Positions 43,221 through 52,253 of a DNA stretch of 64,000 nucleotides are shown here, piece after piece; position 1 is the stretch's first letter, and the number at the start of each line of letters is the position of its first letter. The stretch is from the NCBI RefSeq assembly GCF_023746615.1, contig NZ_CP082275.1, positions 62,001 to 126,000 of the forward strand. Direction: 5' to 3'. The notes below the pieces were generated by a model. It worked only from the letters and a program-made list of their open reading frames with translations. It was not told the DNA's origin and searched no databases. Made by a program: the position numbers and the translations under genes. The DNA is from Grimontia kaedaensis (GTDB taxonomy: Bacteria; Pseudomonadota; Gammaproteobacteria; Enterobacterales; Vibrionaceae).

Positions 43221-43250
43221 AAAAAAGGCGCCATCGGGCGCCTTTCTTCT
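43221..43250. terminator. Bidirectional terminator
   Basis: Hairpin aaaggcgcc / gggcgccttt between the convergent dinF and nfuA genes. Confidence 0.75.
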
Positions 43251-43264
43251 TACGATAATCGCTC

Positions 43265-43849
43265 TTAGTAGTAAGAGTGATCACCGTGTGCGTGCTCGGT
43301 GACGTCACGAACGCCGTTAAGCTCGCCGCTGAATTCTTCCAGCAGTTGCTTCTCGATGCCGTCTTTCAGGGTGACGTCAACCATTGAACAGCCATTACAG
43401 CCGCCGCCGAACTGAATCACTGCCACTTTGTCTTCAGTGATTTCAATCAGATTGATGTGACCACCGTGGCCTGCCAGCTGTGGATTAACCTGAGTCTGGA
43501 TCACGTACTCAACGCGCTCCATCAGTGGCGCGTCGTCAGACACTTTACGCATTTTTGCGTTTGGTGCTTTCAGCGTCAGCTGTGAGCCCATTTTGTCAGT
43601 GACAAAATCAATCTCAGCATCTTCCAGAAACGGAAGGCTCAGTTCATCTACGTACGCAGAAAAACCTTCGAATTTGAGTTCGGTGTCAGTCGCTTCCACT
43701 GCATCCTGAGGGCAGTAAGAAACGCCGCACTCTGCGTTTTGCGTGCCAGGATTAACCACGAATACGCGGATGTTTGTCCCTTCCGGCTGCTGCTCAAGCA
43801 GTTTACCGAAATGGCTCTGTGCACTTTCTGAAATAATAATTTGTGACAC
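43265..43849 (-). CDS. nfuA: Fe-S biogenesis protein NfuA
   Basis: A 194-residue cytoplasmic carrier of 4Fe-4S clusters. The N-terminal degenerate A-type domain (NPGTQNAECGVSYCP) is followed by the Nfu domain with the cluster motif GGGCNGCSMVDV. It follows E. coli NfuA to the last residues (HSYY). The start is GTG with AGGTAAG about 9 bases upstream. It lies downstream of comF, divergent from bioH, as in E. coli. Confidence 0.96.
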   Translation of the reverse strand: MSQIIISESAQSHFGKLLEQQPEGTNIRVFVVNPGTQNAECGVSYCPQDAVEATDTELKFEGFSAYVDELSLPFLEDAEIDFVTDKMGSQLTLKAPNAKMRKVSDDAPLMERVEYVIQTQVNPQLAGHGGHINLIEITEDKVAVIQFGGGCNGCSMVDVTLKDGIEKQLLEEFSGELNGVRDVTEHAHGDHSYY

Positions 43850-43951
43850 GGCTTCTTACCTGATTTATCCAGTATTTGTTTACATTGTACGCTTGTTTTT
43901 GTCCGCTATCACCCCTCAAGCTTCGAGGTTACTTTTCCCCCACTTTTTCAC

Positions 43952-44641
43952 TTAAGTGGTTTCTGGCGGTGTGCGACAAAGACAATACACATCGATACGT
44001 TCCACGCCATGCTGCCGGAGCAGGCGGCAAAGCTGGGCGACAGTCGCACCCGTGGTGACAACATCATCAACCAAGGCGATGTGTGGCGGCAGTTTTCCTT
44101 CGATAGAAAATGCCTGCTTTAAGTTTGAAAGACGGGATTGTCGGTCTAATCCCTGCTGTTGGCGAGTGGCACGAATGCGTTTTAAGACATTGGGCTCAGA
44201 TTGAACCTTCAGTTGTCTCGCGAGCTCTGCGGCCAGCACACTGCTATGGTTAAATCCGCGCCAAAGCCTGCGTTTCCAATGCATGGGCACGGGAAGAAGG
44301 AGAGGCGCAGGTGATTCAATCTCTGTCGCGAGCAGTTTAGCGAGAGCAGGGGCGAGCCAGTAATGTCCTTGATACTTGAAGCGGTGAAGCAGTTTGTCAT
44401 AAGGAAAGGCATAGGCACCGACACAGACCAAACTGTCCCACGGCGGCGGCTTTTTCAAACATCTGCCGCAGCTTTCAATGACGTAAGGCGTGGGCAAACC
44501 GCAATGCAGGCAGCGTGGCTGACGGGGCAAGCTTGCGTGACAGGGATGACACCAAGGATAGTCATGCTGCTCCAACCTGTGGTGGCAAAGCTGACAACGC
44601 AGCGGCAAGGCACGTAAGATAGTGCTTAACATCAAGGACAT
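43952..44641 (-). CDS. ComF/GntX-family phosphoribosyltransferase-like protein
   Basis: A 229-residue protein. The N-terminus has a zinc-ribbon pattern of paired cysteines (CQLCHH, CHPCH, CLHCG, CGRCL). The C-terminal half is a phosphoribosyltransferase fold with the PRPP loop IALVDDVVTTGAT. E. coli GntX (YhgH) occupies the same place between bioH and nfuA. ComF relatives act in DNA uptake in naturally competent bacteria, including vibrios, so that role is plausible here. Confidence 0.9.
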   Translation of the reverse strand: MSLMLSTILRALPLRCQLCHHRLEQHDYPWCHPCHASLPRQPRCLHCGLPTPYVIESCGRCLKKPPPWDSLVCVGAYAFPYDKLLHRFKYQGHYWLAPALAKLLATEIESPAPLLLPVPMHWKRRLWRGFNHSSVLAAELARQLKVQSEPNVLKRIRATRQQQGLDRQSRLSNLKQAFSIEGKLPPHIALVDDVVTTGATVAQLCRLLRQHGVERIDVYCLCRTPPETT

Positions 44642-44672
44642 GCTTGTTGATAAACGAATTTAGGCAGTGTAA

Positions 44673-45455
44673 ATGACGACTTCTCTGTACTGGCATACGG
44701 AAGGCCAGGGTTCCGATCTGATTCTCATTCATGGCTGGGGGATGAATAGCGCCGTATGGCAAAACATCCTGCCTGCTCTCACCCCGCATTACCGCGTTCA
44801 TTGTGTTGACCTGCCGGGATATGGCTTCAGTCAACCGACTGATACTTTTTCCTTAGAGGAAATGGCACAGTGCTTGCTTGATAATTCACCGCAGGAATCT
44901 GTTTGGGCCGGTTGGTCTTTGGGGGGAATGGTTGCCACTCAGGCTGCACTGCTCGCACCGGAACGTGTGAAAGGTTTGGTCACGATTGCCAGCTCTCCAA
45001 GATTTGCTGCAGAGCATGGATGGCGAGGGATAAAACCCGAGGTATTGCAGGCGTTTACGAAACAATTGGCTGAAGACTTTCAGACGACGGTTGAACGTTT
45101 CATGGCGCTTCAGGCAATGGGGAGCCCGACAGCACGGCAAGATATTAAGTGGTTGAAACAGGCGGTCCTCTCTCACCCGTCTCCTCAGCCAGAGGCGCTT
45201 AGCGCTGGCCTTGGTATTCTTGCTGACGCTGATTTGCGGGCTCAATTGCATGATATTTCAATGCCTTGGCTCAGAATGTACGGTCGGCTGGACGGCCTTG
45301 TGCCTGTCAAAGTGGCGCAAGAGTTGGATGTTCTGGCACCGCGTTCGCAGCGGCAAATCTTTGCCAAAGCGTCGCACGCACCGTTCATTTCTGATCCCGA
45401 CCATTTTTCGCAAGAACTTTTAAGGTTTTGCGGACAATGCTTGCCGTCCTGTTAA
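44673..45455 (+). CDS. bioH: Pimeloyl-ACP methyl ester carboxylesterase
   Basis: A 260-residue alpha/beta hydrolase that releases pimeloyl-ACP from its methyl ester in biotin synthesis. The nucleophile elbow is GWSLGGM with Ser82, as in E. coli BioH; HGWGMNSAVW is the oxyanion region and the catalytic His lies in KASHAPFISDP. It is divergent from comF. Confidence 0.95.
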   Translation: MTTSLYWHTEGQGSDLILIHGWGMNSAVWQNILPALTPHYRVHCVDLPGYGFSQPTDTFSLEEMAQCLLDNSPQESVWAGWSLGGMVATQAALLAPERVKGLVTIASSPRFAAEHGWRGIKPEVLQAFTKQLAEDFQTTVERFMALQAMGSPTARQDIKWLKQAVLSHPSPQPEALSAGLGILADADLRAQLHDISMPWLRMYGRLDGLVPVKVAQELDVLAPRSQRQIFAKASHAPFISDPDHFSQELLRFCGQCLPSC

Positions 45456-45553
45456 TGGAAAGTAGCGAAATTAAGTGAATTGGGGCTAAATTTTAATCTG
45501 AAGCCGCCGATACTTTAATCAAGTTACTTGCTATGGCATCAGGAGAGACCATA

Positions 45554-45886
45554 ATGAATATAGGTAACGTTGGGTATTCTCAGCATGCTTACGCCAAGCC
45601 AATGCAGCCAAATCAGGCGGCAAAGGGCAATGAGGCGCAGGCAGCCGAGGGTGCCAAGCAGTCTTACGAGCAGGTCGCGAAGGAAGTGTCGGACGGTAAG
45701 ACTGTTAACAAAGCAACGGAAGCCGAAGGCACGCCTTCTTCGTCTAAAGTTGAGTCTTTCACCTACGGGGCACTTGGCATGGACCACCCTGAAGAAGTGA
45801 AAAGCAACGACGATGCTGCGTATTCCGCCGGTCAGGTGCTTTCTGCACTGGGTACCATTGGCGGATTGATCGCAATATTGGTCTAG
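45554..45886 (+). CDS. Unknown 110-residue protein with hydrophobic C-terminus
   Basis: A small protein rich in Gln, Ala, Lys and Glu in its first 75 residues (likely disordered), followed by FTYGALGMDHPEEV and a hydrophobic end (GQVLSALGTIGGLIAILV) that could insert in a membrane. GGAGA about 7 bases upstream supports the ATG at 45554. I do not recognise the family. Homologues in vibrios sit beside bioH as hypothetical proteins. The next unknown gene follows after about 100 bases. Confidence 0.65.
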   Translation: MNIGNVGYSQHAYAKPMQPNQAAKGNEAQAAEGAKQSYEQVAKEVSDGKTVNKATEAEGTPSSSKVESFTYGALGMDHPEEVKSNDDAAYSAGQVLSALGTIGGLIAILV

Positions 45887-45916
45887 TTTCGCTATAGAGA
45901 TATAGCTCGCGCATTC

Positions 45917-45954
45917 GCGGGGATTACCCCGCCTATGCTCGCAGGCGACGCGCC
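45917..45954. other. Tandem GC-rich hairpins between two unknown genes
   Basis: gcgggg-atta-ccccgc (45917-45932) and ggcg-acg-cgcc (45944-45954) lie in the gap between the two unknown genes. No T-run follows, so they are more likely processing or stability elements than terminators. Confidence 0.45.
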
Positions 45955-45983
45955 TTCGGTCGGTGTTGGGAGACAACATTGGC

Positions 45984-46457
45984 ATGAACATTTCGCCCGC
46001 TAACGTCAGCATCCCTGCTGTCGTACCGTCAGTGAACCCGCCAACGGAGCAAGTTGCGCGGGATAATCGCGTGCGCGAAAAAATCGTCCCGCCCAGTCAG
46101 GCGAATGCCACTGCCGAAGAGAAACCCGTACTCTCCGAAGAGAAACAACTTAAGAACCCATCTTGGGACCCTTCTGAACACCCCGATTACGCCGATCTGG
46201 AACAAAACCCAAGACAGTTCAATGGTGGTGGTTTTGCTGCACATGAGACGCTCAGCCAGCTAACCAACATGCTATCCGGTGGTTCGTATGTGCCGCAGAA
46301 CGAAAACGGCTACGCTATGCGCATTAAGCTGCCGAAAGAAATACTGGATAAAATCGACGAGCTGAAAGCTTCTCAGCGTACTGGTGCGGTCGTTGCCATG
46401 CGATATCAGCAATCGTCAGCCGCGAATGTCCCATCAGAAGTGCTGATCGTGATTTGA
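45984..46457 (+). CDS. Unknown 157-residue protein
   Basis: A proline- and glutamate-rich, mostly hydrophilic N-terminal part, then a compact C-terminal segment with KLPKEILDKIDELKASQRTGAVVAMRYQQ and a hydrophobic last strand (SEVLIVI). No signal peptide. I do not recognise a domain. The start at 45984 has GGAG 11 bases upstream, which is long; a TTG at 45963 is the alternative. It ends at a terminator shared with tex. Confidence 0.6.
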   Translation: MNISPANVSIPAVVPSVNPPTEQVARDNRVREKIVPPSQANATAEEKPVLSEEKQLKNPSWDPSEHPDYADLEQNPRQFNGGGFAAHETLSQLTNMLSGGSYVPQNENGYAMRIKLPKEILDKIDELKASQRTGAVVAMRYQQSSAANVPSEVLIVI

Positions 46458-46480
46458 CGATAAGCGAAGCAAGCAGAGAC

Positions 46481-46508
46481 AAAAACAGCGCCTTTTGGCG
46501 CTGTTTTT
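46481..46508. terminator. Bidirectional terminator
   Basis: A 12-base perfect hairpin, aaaaacagcgcc / ggcgctgttttt with a TTTT loop, between the unknown gene and the convergent tex gene. Confidence 0.85.
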
Positions 46509-46521
46509 GGTTTCTCAGCTA

Positions 46522-48861
46522 TCAGTTACGCTTCGCTTTGGCAAAGGCATCGGCAAATGCGCCACCGAAACCGGATTGCTGACCGCCACGATTATCACGG
46601 CGGCTGTTGTCATTGCGGTGATTGCCGCTAAAGCTGCGTTCCTGGTTGCGTGGGCGGGATTCGCGGGCAGGTTTGTTATCAGCCCCTGGCTCATCACTGA
46701 GGCGCATCGAAAGACCAATACGCTTACGCTGCAGATCCACTTCCATCACCTTCACTTTCACCACATCGCCGGCTTTGACGACTTCACGTGGGTCAGAAAT
46801 AAATTTGTCTGACAGCGCAGAGATATGCACCAAACCGTCCTGATGTACGCCGACATCAACAAAAGCGCCGAAGTTAGTCACATTGGTGATCACGCCTTCC
46901 AACACCATACCCGGGATCAGATCTTTCACTTCATTGACGCCATCGGCAAAGGTGGCGGTCTTAAACTCTGGGCGTGGGTCGCGGCCAGGTTTTGCAAGTT
47001 CTGCCAGGATGTCGGTCACGGTCGGGATACCAAAGGTATCGTCAGCGTAGTCTGCTGCTTTCAGCGCACGCAGGAAGTCATGGTTGCCAATCATGGCATC
47101 AACGCCTTTACCTGATTTTTCGGCAATACGTTTGACCACCGGATAAGCTTCAGGGTGAACGGCAGAGCTATCCAGCGGGTTTTTACCCTTCATGACACGA
47201 AGGAAGCCAGCACACTGTTCAAAGGCTTTCGGGCCAAGACGTGGCACTTTCAGCAGGGTTTTACGATCGGCAAAGCGGCCATTTTCGTCACGGAAGGCCA
47301 CAATGTTGGCTGCCATGGTGGTTGAAAGGCCCGCTACACGAGTCAGTAGCGCTGCCGAGGCACTGTTTACGTCAACACCTACGGCGTTTACACAGTCTTC
47401 CACGACCGCGTCCAGACGCTTGGCAAGCTGGCTCTGGCTAACATCATGCTGGTATTGGCCCACACCAATAGATTTCGGATCGATTTTCACCAATTCAGCG
47501 AGCGGGTCTTGCAGGCGGCGGGCAATAGAAACCGCGCCACGAAGCGACACATCAAGGCCAGGGAACTCGGTCGCGGCAAGTTCAGATGCGGAATAAACCG
47601 ATGCACCGGCTTCACTGACCATCACAGTCTGGATTTTCTCTCCCGCATCTTTCAGCATGCCTGCGACAAATGCGTCGGTTTCACGGGAAGCTGTGCCGTT
47701 ACCAATCGCAATCAAATCCACATTATGTTTTTTGACCAGAGCCATCACCACGCGTGCAGATTCTGCAATTTTGTTTTGTGGTGGCGTTGGGTAGATGGTG
47801 GCGGTATCCAAAAGCTTACCGGTGTTGTCGATCACCGCGACTTTACAACCGGTGCGAAGACCTGGGTCGATACCCAAAGTGCCGCGGGGGCCAGCCGGTG
47901 CGGCCATCAACAAGTCTTTTAGGTTGTCTGCAAACACTTTGATGGCGTCGGTTTCTGCCATCTCGCGCAGGTTACCCATCAACTCGGTTTCCATGTGCAT
48001 TAAAATCTTGATACGCCATGCAAAGCTCACAACCTGCTTACGCCAGCGGTCAGCGGCTGCAGCGCCAATGGTCACGCCATAATGGTCACTGATGATGGTT
48101 TCACAATATGAGCCGGTGGATTTTTCGTCCTGACCCGGATCGGCATTCAGTGACAGTTGCAAAATCCCTTCATTGCGGCCGCGGAACATGGCAAGCGCGC
48201 GGTGCGAAGGCACTTTGCTGAGTAATTCATCATGGGCAAAGTAGTCTTTAAACTTCGCGCCTTCTTCCTCCTTGCCTGCCACCAGGCGCGCTTGAATTTC
48301 CGCGCTTTGGTTTAGATGACGACGGATTTTATCCAGCAGCGCGGCGTCTTCGGCAAATTGCTCCATCAAAATCGCACGGGCACCGTCGAGCACGGCTTTA
48401 GTATCAGCAAAGCCTGCGTCAGCGTTGAGGTATTTCGCCGCTTCGGTTTCTGGATCGTGGTCTGGCTGTTCCCACAGCAGGGTTGCCAGAGGCTCGATAC
48501 CAGCTTCAATCGCAATTTGACCTTTGGTACGGCGCTTGGGTTTGTAAGGCAGGTACAAATCTTCCAGACGGTTTTTACTGTCTGCATCCAGAATGTCTTT
48601 TTTCAGTGCATCAGACAGTTTGCCTTGCTCATCAATCGATTTCAGGATCACCTGGCGGCGCTCTTCCAACTCGCGCAGGTAGCCCAAACGGGATTCAAGG
48701 TTACGCAGCTGGGTGTCGTCGAGGCCGTTGGTCACTTCCTTACGGTAACGGGCAATAAAGGGAACGGTATTGCCATCATCTAGTAAGTTTACTGCCGCAA
48801 TAACCTGCGCATCGCGTACATTCAGTTCTGTCGCGATCTGTTGGTAGATTGAAGTTGTCAT
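46522..48861 (-). CDS. tex: Tex RNA-binding transcription accessory protein
   Basis: A 779-residue protein (E. coli YhgF 773). N-terminal helical Tex domain (VPFIARYRKEVTNGLDD), YqgF-like RNase-H fold (LGIDPGLRTGCKVAVID), helix-hairpin-helix pair (VNSASAALLTRVAGL) and a C-terminal S1 RNA-binding domain (LEGVITNVTNFGAFVDVGVHQDGLVHIS) come in the family order; a basic Arg/Gly/Asn-rich tail ends it. AAGGA lies 6 bases before the ATG at 48861. greB lies just upstream and is probably co-transcribed. Confidence 0.95.
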   Translation of the reverse strand: MTTSIYQQIATELNVRDAQVIAAVNLLDDGNTVPFIARYRKEVTNGLDDTQLRNLESRLGYLRELEERRQVILKSIDEQGKLSDALKKDILDADSKNRLEDLYLPYKPKRRTKGQIAIEAGIEPLATLLWEQPDHDPETEAAKYLNADAGFADTKAVLDGARAILMEQFAEDAALLDKIRRHLNQSAEIQARLVAGKEEEGAKFKDYFAHDELLSKVPSHRALAMFRGRNEGILQLSLNADPGQDEKSTGSYCETIISDHYGVTIGAAAADRWRKQVVSFAWRIKILMHMETELMGNLREMAETDAIKVFADNLKDLLMAAPAGPRGTLGIDPGLRTGCKVAVIDNTGKLLDTATIYPTPPQNKIAESARVVMALVKKHNVDLIAIGNGTASRETDAFVAGMLKDAGEKIQTVMVSEAGASVYSASELAATEFPGLDVSLRGAVSIARRLQDPLAELVKIDPKSIGVGQYQHDVSQSQLAKRLDAVVEDCVNAVGVDVNSASAALLTRVAGLSTTMAANIVAFRDENGRFADRKTLLKVPRLGPKAFEQCAGFLRVMKGKNPLDSSAVHPEAYPVVKRIAEKSGKGVDAMIGNHDFLRALKAADYADDTFGIPTVTDILAELAKPGRDPRPEFKTATFADGVNEVKDLIPGMVLEGVITNVTNFGAFVDVGVHQDGLVHISALSDKFISDPREVVKAGDVVKVKVMEVDLQRKRIGLSMRLSDEPGADNKPARESRPRNQERSFSGNHRNDNSRRDNRGGQQSGFGGAFADAFAKAKRN

Positions 48862-48899
48862 GGTGTTCCTTAGATTCATTGTCACGCCGCAGCGTAACT

Positions 48900-49385
48900 T
48901 TAGTGTTCGTCTTGCTGGTAGCGGATACTGTTGATGTACCAGACTTTCGGCCCTTCCGGTGTGGTCACCACCGCTTCGTCATCCACTTCTTTTTTAATCA
49001 AAGCGCGCGCCATAGGGCTGTCGATAGAAATGTAGTCTTTCCGGCCATAAATTTCGTCGGGACCGACAATGCGGAAGGAGAGAGTGTCGCCATCTTCGTT
49101 TTCGATATCGACCCAGGCACCGAAAAACACCTTACCGTCCTGTTGAGGGCTATAATCGACCACACGCAGGATTTCGAGACGTTTTCTGAGGTAGCGGACG
49201 CGGCGGTCTATCTCACGCAGCAAGCGCTTGTTATAGGTGTAATCCGCGTTCTCTGAGCGGTCGCCAAGACTGGCGGCCCAAGAGACAATCTTGGTGATTT
49301 CCGGGCGGCGCTCTTTCCAGAGGTAATCAAGCTCTTGTTTGAGTTTGTTGTAGCCTTCCCGGGTGACCAAATCGGTTTTTTTCAT
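48900..49385 (-). CDS. greB: Transcript cleavage factor GreB
   Basis: A 161-residue Gre factor that rescues backtracked RNA polymerase. The N-terminal coiled-coil tip contains the catalytic acidic pair in GDRSENADYTY; the basic stretch KRLLREIDRRVRYLRKRLE and the FKBP-like C-terminal domain (GRKDYISIDSPMARALI) identify GreB rather than GreA. The ATG at 49385 gives MKKTDLVTREGY as in E. coli. It is divergent from ompR, as in E. coli. Confidence 0.95.
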   Translation of the reverse strand: MKKTDLVTREGYNKLKQELDYLWKERRPEITKIVSWAASLGDRSENADYTYNKRLLREIDRRVRYLRKRLEILRVVDYSPQQDGKVFFGAWVDIENEDGDTLSFRIVGPDEIYGRKDYISIDSPMARALIKKEVDDEAVVTTPEGPKVWYINSIRYQQDEH

Positions 49386-49624
49386 TCTGCTTTCCGAGCG
49401 ATTGTTTCGTTTTCCGGCAAGAGTTATAACCGCTTTGCTGCCATGATTAAAGCGAAGCTGCCCGGCAACGTTAAGCTGAGGCACGAATTTCGCATTCAAT
49501 TTTCTGGGGCAGGGTTACAACTGGTAACAGTTTTTCTTCCCACAGGACGTTACTCTGATGTTTTATATCAGAGTCCGAATTTATTATTGGTGGCATTTCC
49601 ACCACACGGAGAGAAAGGTAAGTC

Positions 49625-50341
49625 ATGCAAGATAATCATAAGATCCTGGTTGTTGACGATGATATGCGTCTTCGCTCGCTGCTTGAGCGTTACTTGTCTG
49701 AGCAAGGTTTTCAGGTACGCAGTGTGGCGAACGCCGAGCAAATGGACCGTTTGCTCTCTCGTGAGAATTTTCACCTGATGGTGTTGGACCTGATGCTACC
49801 GGGTGAAGATGGCCTCTCCATCTGCCGTCGACTGCGTCAGGCGAACAATCAATTGCCGATCCTGATGCTGACGGCAAAAGGCGACGAAATTGACCGCATC
49901 GTGGGCCTGGAAGTGGGGGCAGATGATTACCTGCCGAAGCCATTTAACCCACGCGAACTGCTGGCACGTATTCGTGCGGTATTGCGCCGTCAGACGGTAG
50001 AAGCACCGGGTGCGCCTTCCAGTGAAGAAAAAATTGTTGAGTTTGGCCAGTTCCGTTTGAACCTGGGCACCCGCGAAATGTTCCGCAACGATCAGCCGCT
50101 CACGCTGACATCTGGCGAGTTTGCGGTATTGAAGGCGCTGGTGACCAATGCCCGCGAGCCGATGTCCCGCGATAAGTTGATGAACATGGCGCGTGGCCGT
50201 GAATATTCGGCGATGGAGCGTTCGATTGACGTTCAAATCTCGCGTCTTCGCCGCATGATTGAAGAAGATCCAAGCAAGCCCCGTTATATTCAGACTGTTT
50301 GGGGCCTGGGCTATGTGTTTGTGCCGGACGGAGAAGCCTAA
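49625..50341 (+). CDS. ompR: Osmoregulatory response regulator OmpR
   Basis: A 238-residue response regulator. The receiver domain has the acidic pocket VVDDD and phospho-acceptor Asp55 (MVLDLMLPG), with Lys in PKPF; the C-terminal winged helix contains MERSIDVQISRLRRMIE and YIQTVWGLGYVF. It is phosphorylated by EnvZ, whose gene starts 3 bases later. Confidence 0.97.
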   Translation: MQDNHKILVVDDDMRLRSLLERYLSEQGFQVRSVANAEQMDRLLSRENFHLMVLDLMLPGEDGLSICRRLRQANNQLPILMLTAKGDEIDRIVGLEVGADDYLPKPFNPRELLARIRAVLRRQTVEAPGAPSSEEKIVEFGQFRLNLGTREMFRNDQPLTLTSGEFAVLKALVTNAREPMSRDKLMNMARGREYSAMERSIDVQISRLRRMIEEDPSKPRYIQTVWGLGYVFVPDGEA

Positions 50342-50344
50342 TTA

Positions 50345-51688
50345 ATGCGCTTCTCTCCACGCAGTAACTTTGCCCGTACACTCGTGGTGCTGGCTGGCCT
50401 TCTGATTGCCAGCCAGATCTTCTCCTACCTCACCATCCTCAATTACGCTCTGTTGCCAAGCATCAAACAGTTCAACAAAATCCTCGCACATGAAATCGAA
50501 GTCATGCTGGATGACGATTTGCTGTTATCGAACGGCAAGGTTTATCACATGGATGAACTGTTACGTCGTCAGTTACTTGAGAAGCTTGGTGTCACCATGC
50601 ACGATGACGATGAGCCAGAGATGATGGAGGAGTTTGATCACGCTGCGTCAGTGGATTATCTCAGTGCGGACATGTCCGAGAAGCTCGGTGCCCCGACCGA
50701 AGCGCGCATAAGCCTGGAGTCGAAGAACTATGTGCTCTGGCTGGAAAGTGAGGCGTTCCCTGGCTACGTAATGCGGATACCGCTATCTGAGTTGCATCAG
50801 GATGACTTCCAACCCCTATTCTTCTATTCCATGTTTATCGCCTTACTGGTGATCGGTGGTGGCTGGATGTTTATTAAGGTGCAGAACCGACCATTGGCGG
50901 CACTGGAACGTGCGGCGCAGGATGTCGGACATGGAAAATTCCCTGAGCCTTTGCCGGAACGTGGTGCGTCAGATATCCGAGCGGTGACTAAAGCGTTTAA
51001 TCAGATGAGCGAAGGCATTCGTAAACTGGAGGAAGACAGGGCACTGCTGATGGCGGGTGTCAGTCATGATCTCCGTACGCCGCTAACCCGTATCCGTCTG
51101 GCGACTGAAATGATGTCGCCGGAAGACAGTTATCTGGCTGAGAGCATGATTAAAGATACCGAAGAGTGTAATGAAATCATCAATCAGTTTATGGACTACT
51201 TGCGCTCGGTTCAGCTTCAGGACATGACAGAGATTGACCTGAATGTGGTGGCCGAAGATGTGTCTGTCGCTGATGGTGCGACAGGGCATGACCTTGAAGT
51301 ATCTAAAGGTGAGCTGGTTGGAAAGCTTGATGCTAACGAAGTGGCTATCCGTCGCGCGGTGACTAACTTAGTGGTTAATGCGGTGCGCTATGGTGGTGGC
51401 TGGGTCAAAATCAGTACCGGTACCTCGGCCGACCGTCGTCATCAGTGGATTGCGGTAGAAGATAATGGGCCAGGTATTGCCGCTGACCAGATTGAAACAG
51501 TACTCCAGCCTTTTACCCGTGGTGATACGGCACGCGGAAGCGAAGGTACGGGGCTTGGCCTTGCCATCGTCAAACGTATCGTCGAGCAACACAACGGCGT
51601 TCTTAAGCTTAGTCAGCGCTCTCAAGGCGGGCTTCAGGCACAGATAGTGTTGCCATTGACCAAGCGCCAACCCAGAAAGCGTCGATAG
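50345..51688 (+). CDS. envZ: Osmosensing histidine kinase EnvZ
   Basis: A 447-residue inner-membrane sensor kinase. Two membrane helices (about residues 14-34 and 160-178) flank a periplasmic domain; HAMP follows. The phospho-accepting His241 lies in SHDLRTPLTR. ATP-binding boxes are NLVVNAVRYG (N), VEDNGPGI (G1) and GTGLGLAIVKRIV (G2). The periplasmic part is unusually acidic (HDDDEPEMMEEFD). Confidence 0.96.
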   Translation: MRFSPRSNFARTLVVLAGLLIASQIFSYLTILNYALLPSIKQFNKILAHEIEVMLDDDLLLSNGKVYHMDELLRRQLLEKLGVTMHDDDEPEMMEEFDHAASVDYLSADMSEKLGAPTEARISLESKNYVLWLESEAFPGYVMRIPLSELHQDDFQPLFFYSMFIALLVIGGGWMFIKVQNRPLAALERAAQDVGHGKFPEPLPERGASDIRAVTKAFNQMSEGIRKLEEDRALLMAGVSHDLRTPLTRIRLATEMMSPEDSYLAESMIKDTEECNEIINQFMDYLRSVQLQDMTEIDLNVVAEDVSVADGATGHDLEVSKGELVGKLDANEVAIRRAVTNLVVNAVRYGGGWVKISTGTSADRRHQWIAVEDNGPGIAADQIETVLQPFTRGDTARGSEGTGLGLAIVKRIVEQHNGVLKLSQRSQGGLQAQIVLPLTKRQPRKRR

Positions 51689-51707
51689 ACCCTAAGCCTA
51701 AAATGAT

Positions 51708-51737
51708 AAAAAACGCGGATGTTTCATCCGCGTTTTC
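51708..51737 (+). terminator. envZ terminator
   Basis: Hairpin aaaacgcggat / atccgcgtttt followed by a short T-rich tail (CTTATT), about 20 bases after the envZ stop. Confidence 0.75.
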
Positions 51738-51832
51738 TTATTGCCACATATGAAATTTAACCCATAAACTTGTCTCATATTTGAATCATCTGCTAATACT
51801 GTAATAAAGCGCCGATACAGCAGAGATGAAAC

Positions 51833-52204
51833 ATGAAGATAGTCATCGACCCGCAGGATCCGTCCCCGAAGTTCAAACAATTGATGACGCAGATCCAGCG
51901 TCAGATTGTTGCCGGGACGCTCATTCCAGGGGAAAAGCTGACTTCTGTCAGAAAGTTAGCGGCAGAGTTGAATATCAATCCGATGACGATTTCACGTTGT
52001 TACCAAAACATGGAAGAAGAAGGCTGGTTAGAGCGTAAACGCGGCGTGGGCATGATTGTCGCGAGGCAAGGGTTGCAAGGCCGAATGGAAGATCGCTTCG
52101 GGTTTATTGAGCCGACACTAAAAGCCCTGATTGATGATGCCCGGGAAGTGGGTTACAGCAAATCAGAAGTAATGGCGCTAGTGATGCAGTATTGGGAAGA
52201 CTGA
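51833..52204 (+). CDS. Small GntR-family regulator, YtrA type
   Basis: A 123-residue regulator with a GntR winged helix-turn-helix (PSPKFKQLMTQIQRQIVAGTLIPGEKLTSVRKLAAELNINPMTISRCYQNMEEEGW is the whole DNA-binding domain) and only a short helical C-terminal part, the YtrA subfamily layout. Such regulators usually precede an ABC transporter operon, but here the gene is alone and ends at a terminator. The effector and targets are unknown. Confidence 0.85.
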   Translation: MKIVIDPQDPSPKFKQLMTQIQRQIVAGTLIPGEKLTSVRKLAAELNINPMTISRCYQNMEEEGWLERKRGVGMIVARQGLQGRMEDRFGFIEPTLKALIDDAREVGYSKSEVMALVMQYWED

Positions 52205-52226
52205 TTCGCAACATTGGCGGAATGAA

Positions 52227-52253
52227 GAAAGGGCGGATATCCGCCCTTTTTTA
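52227..52253. terminator. Terminator shared by gntR-like gene and recG
   Basis: Hairpin aaagggcgg / ccgcccttt with TTTTT on the plus strand, overlapping the recG stop codon region on the other strand. Confidence 0.75.
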
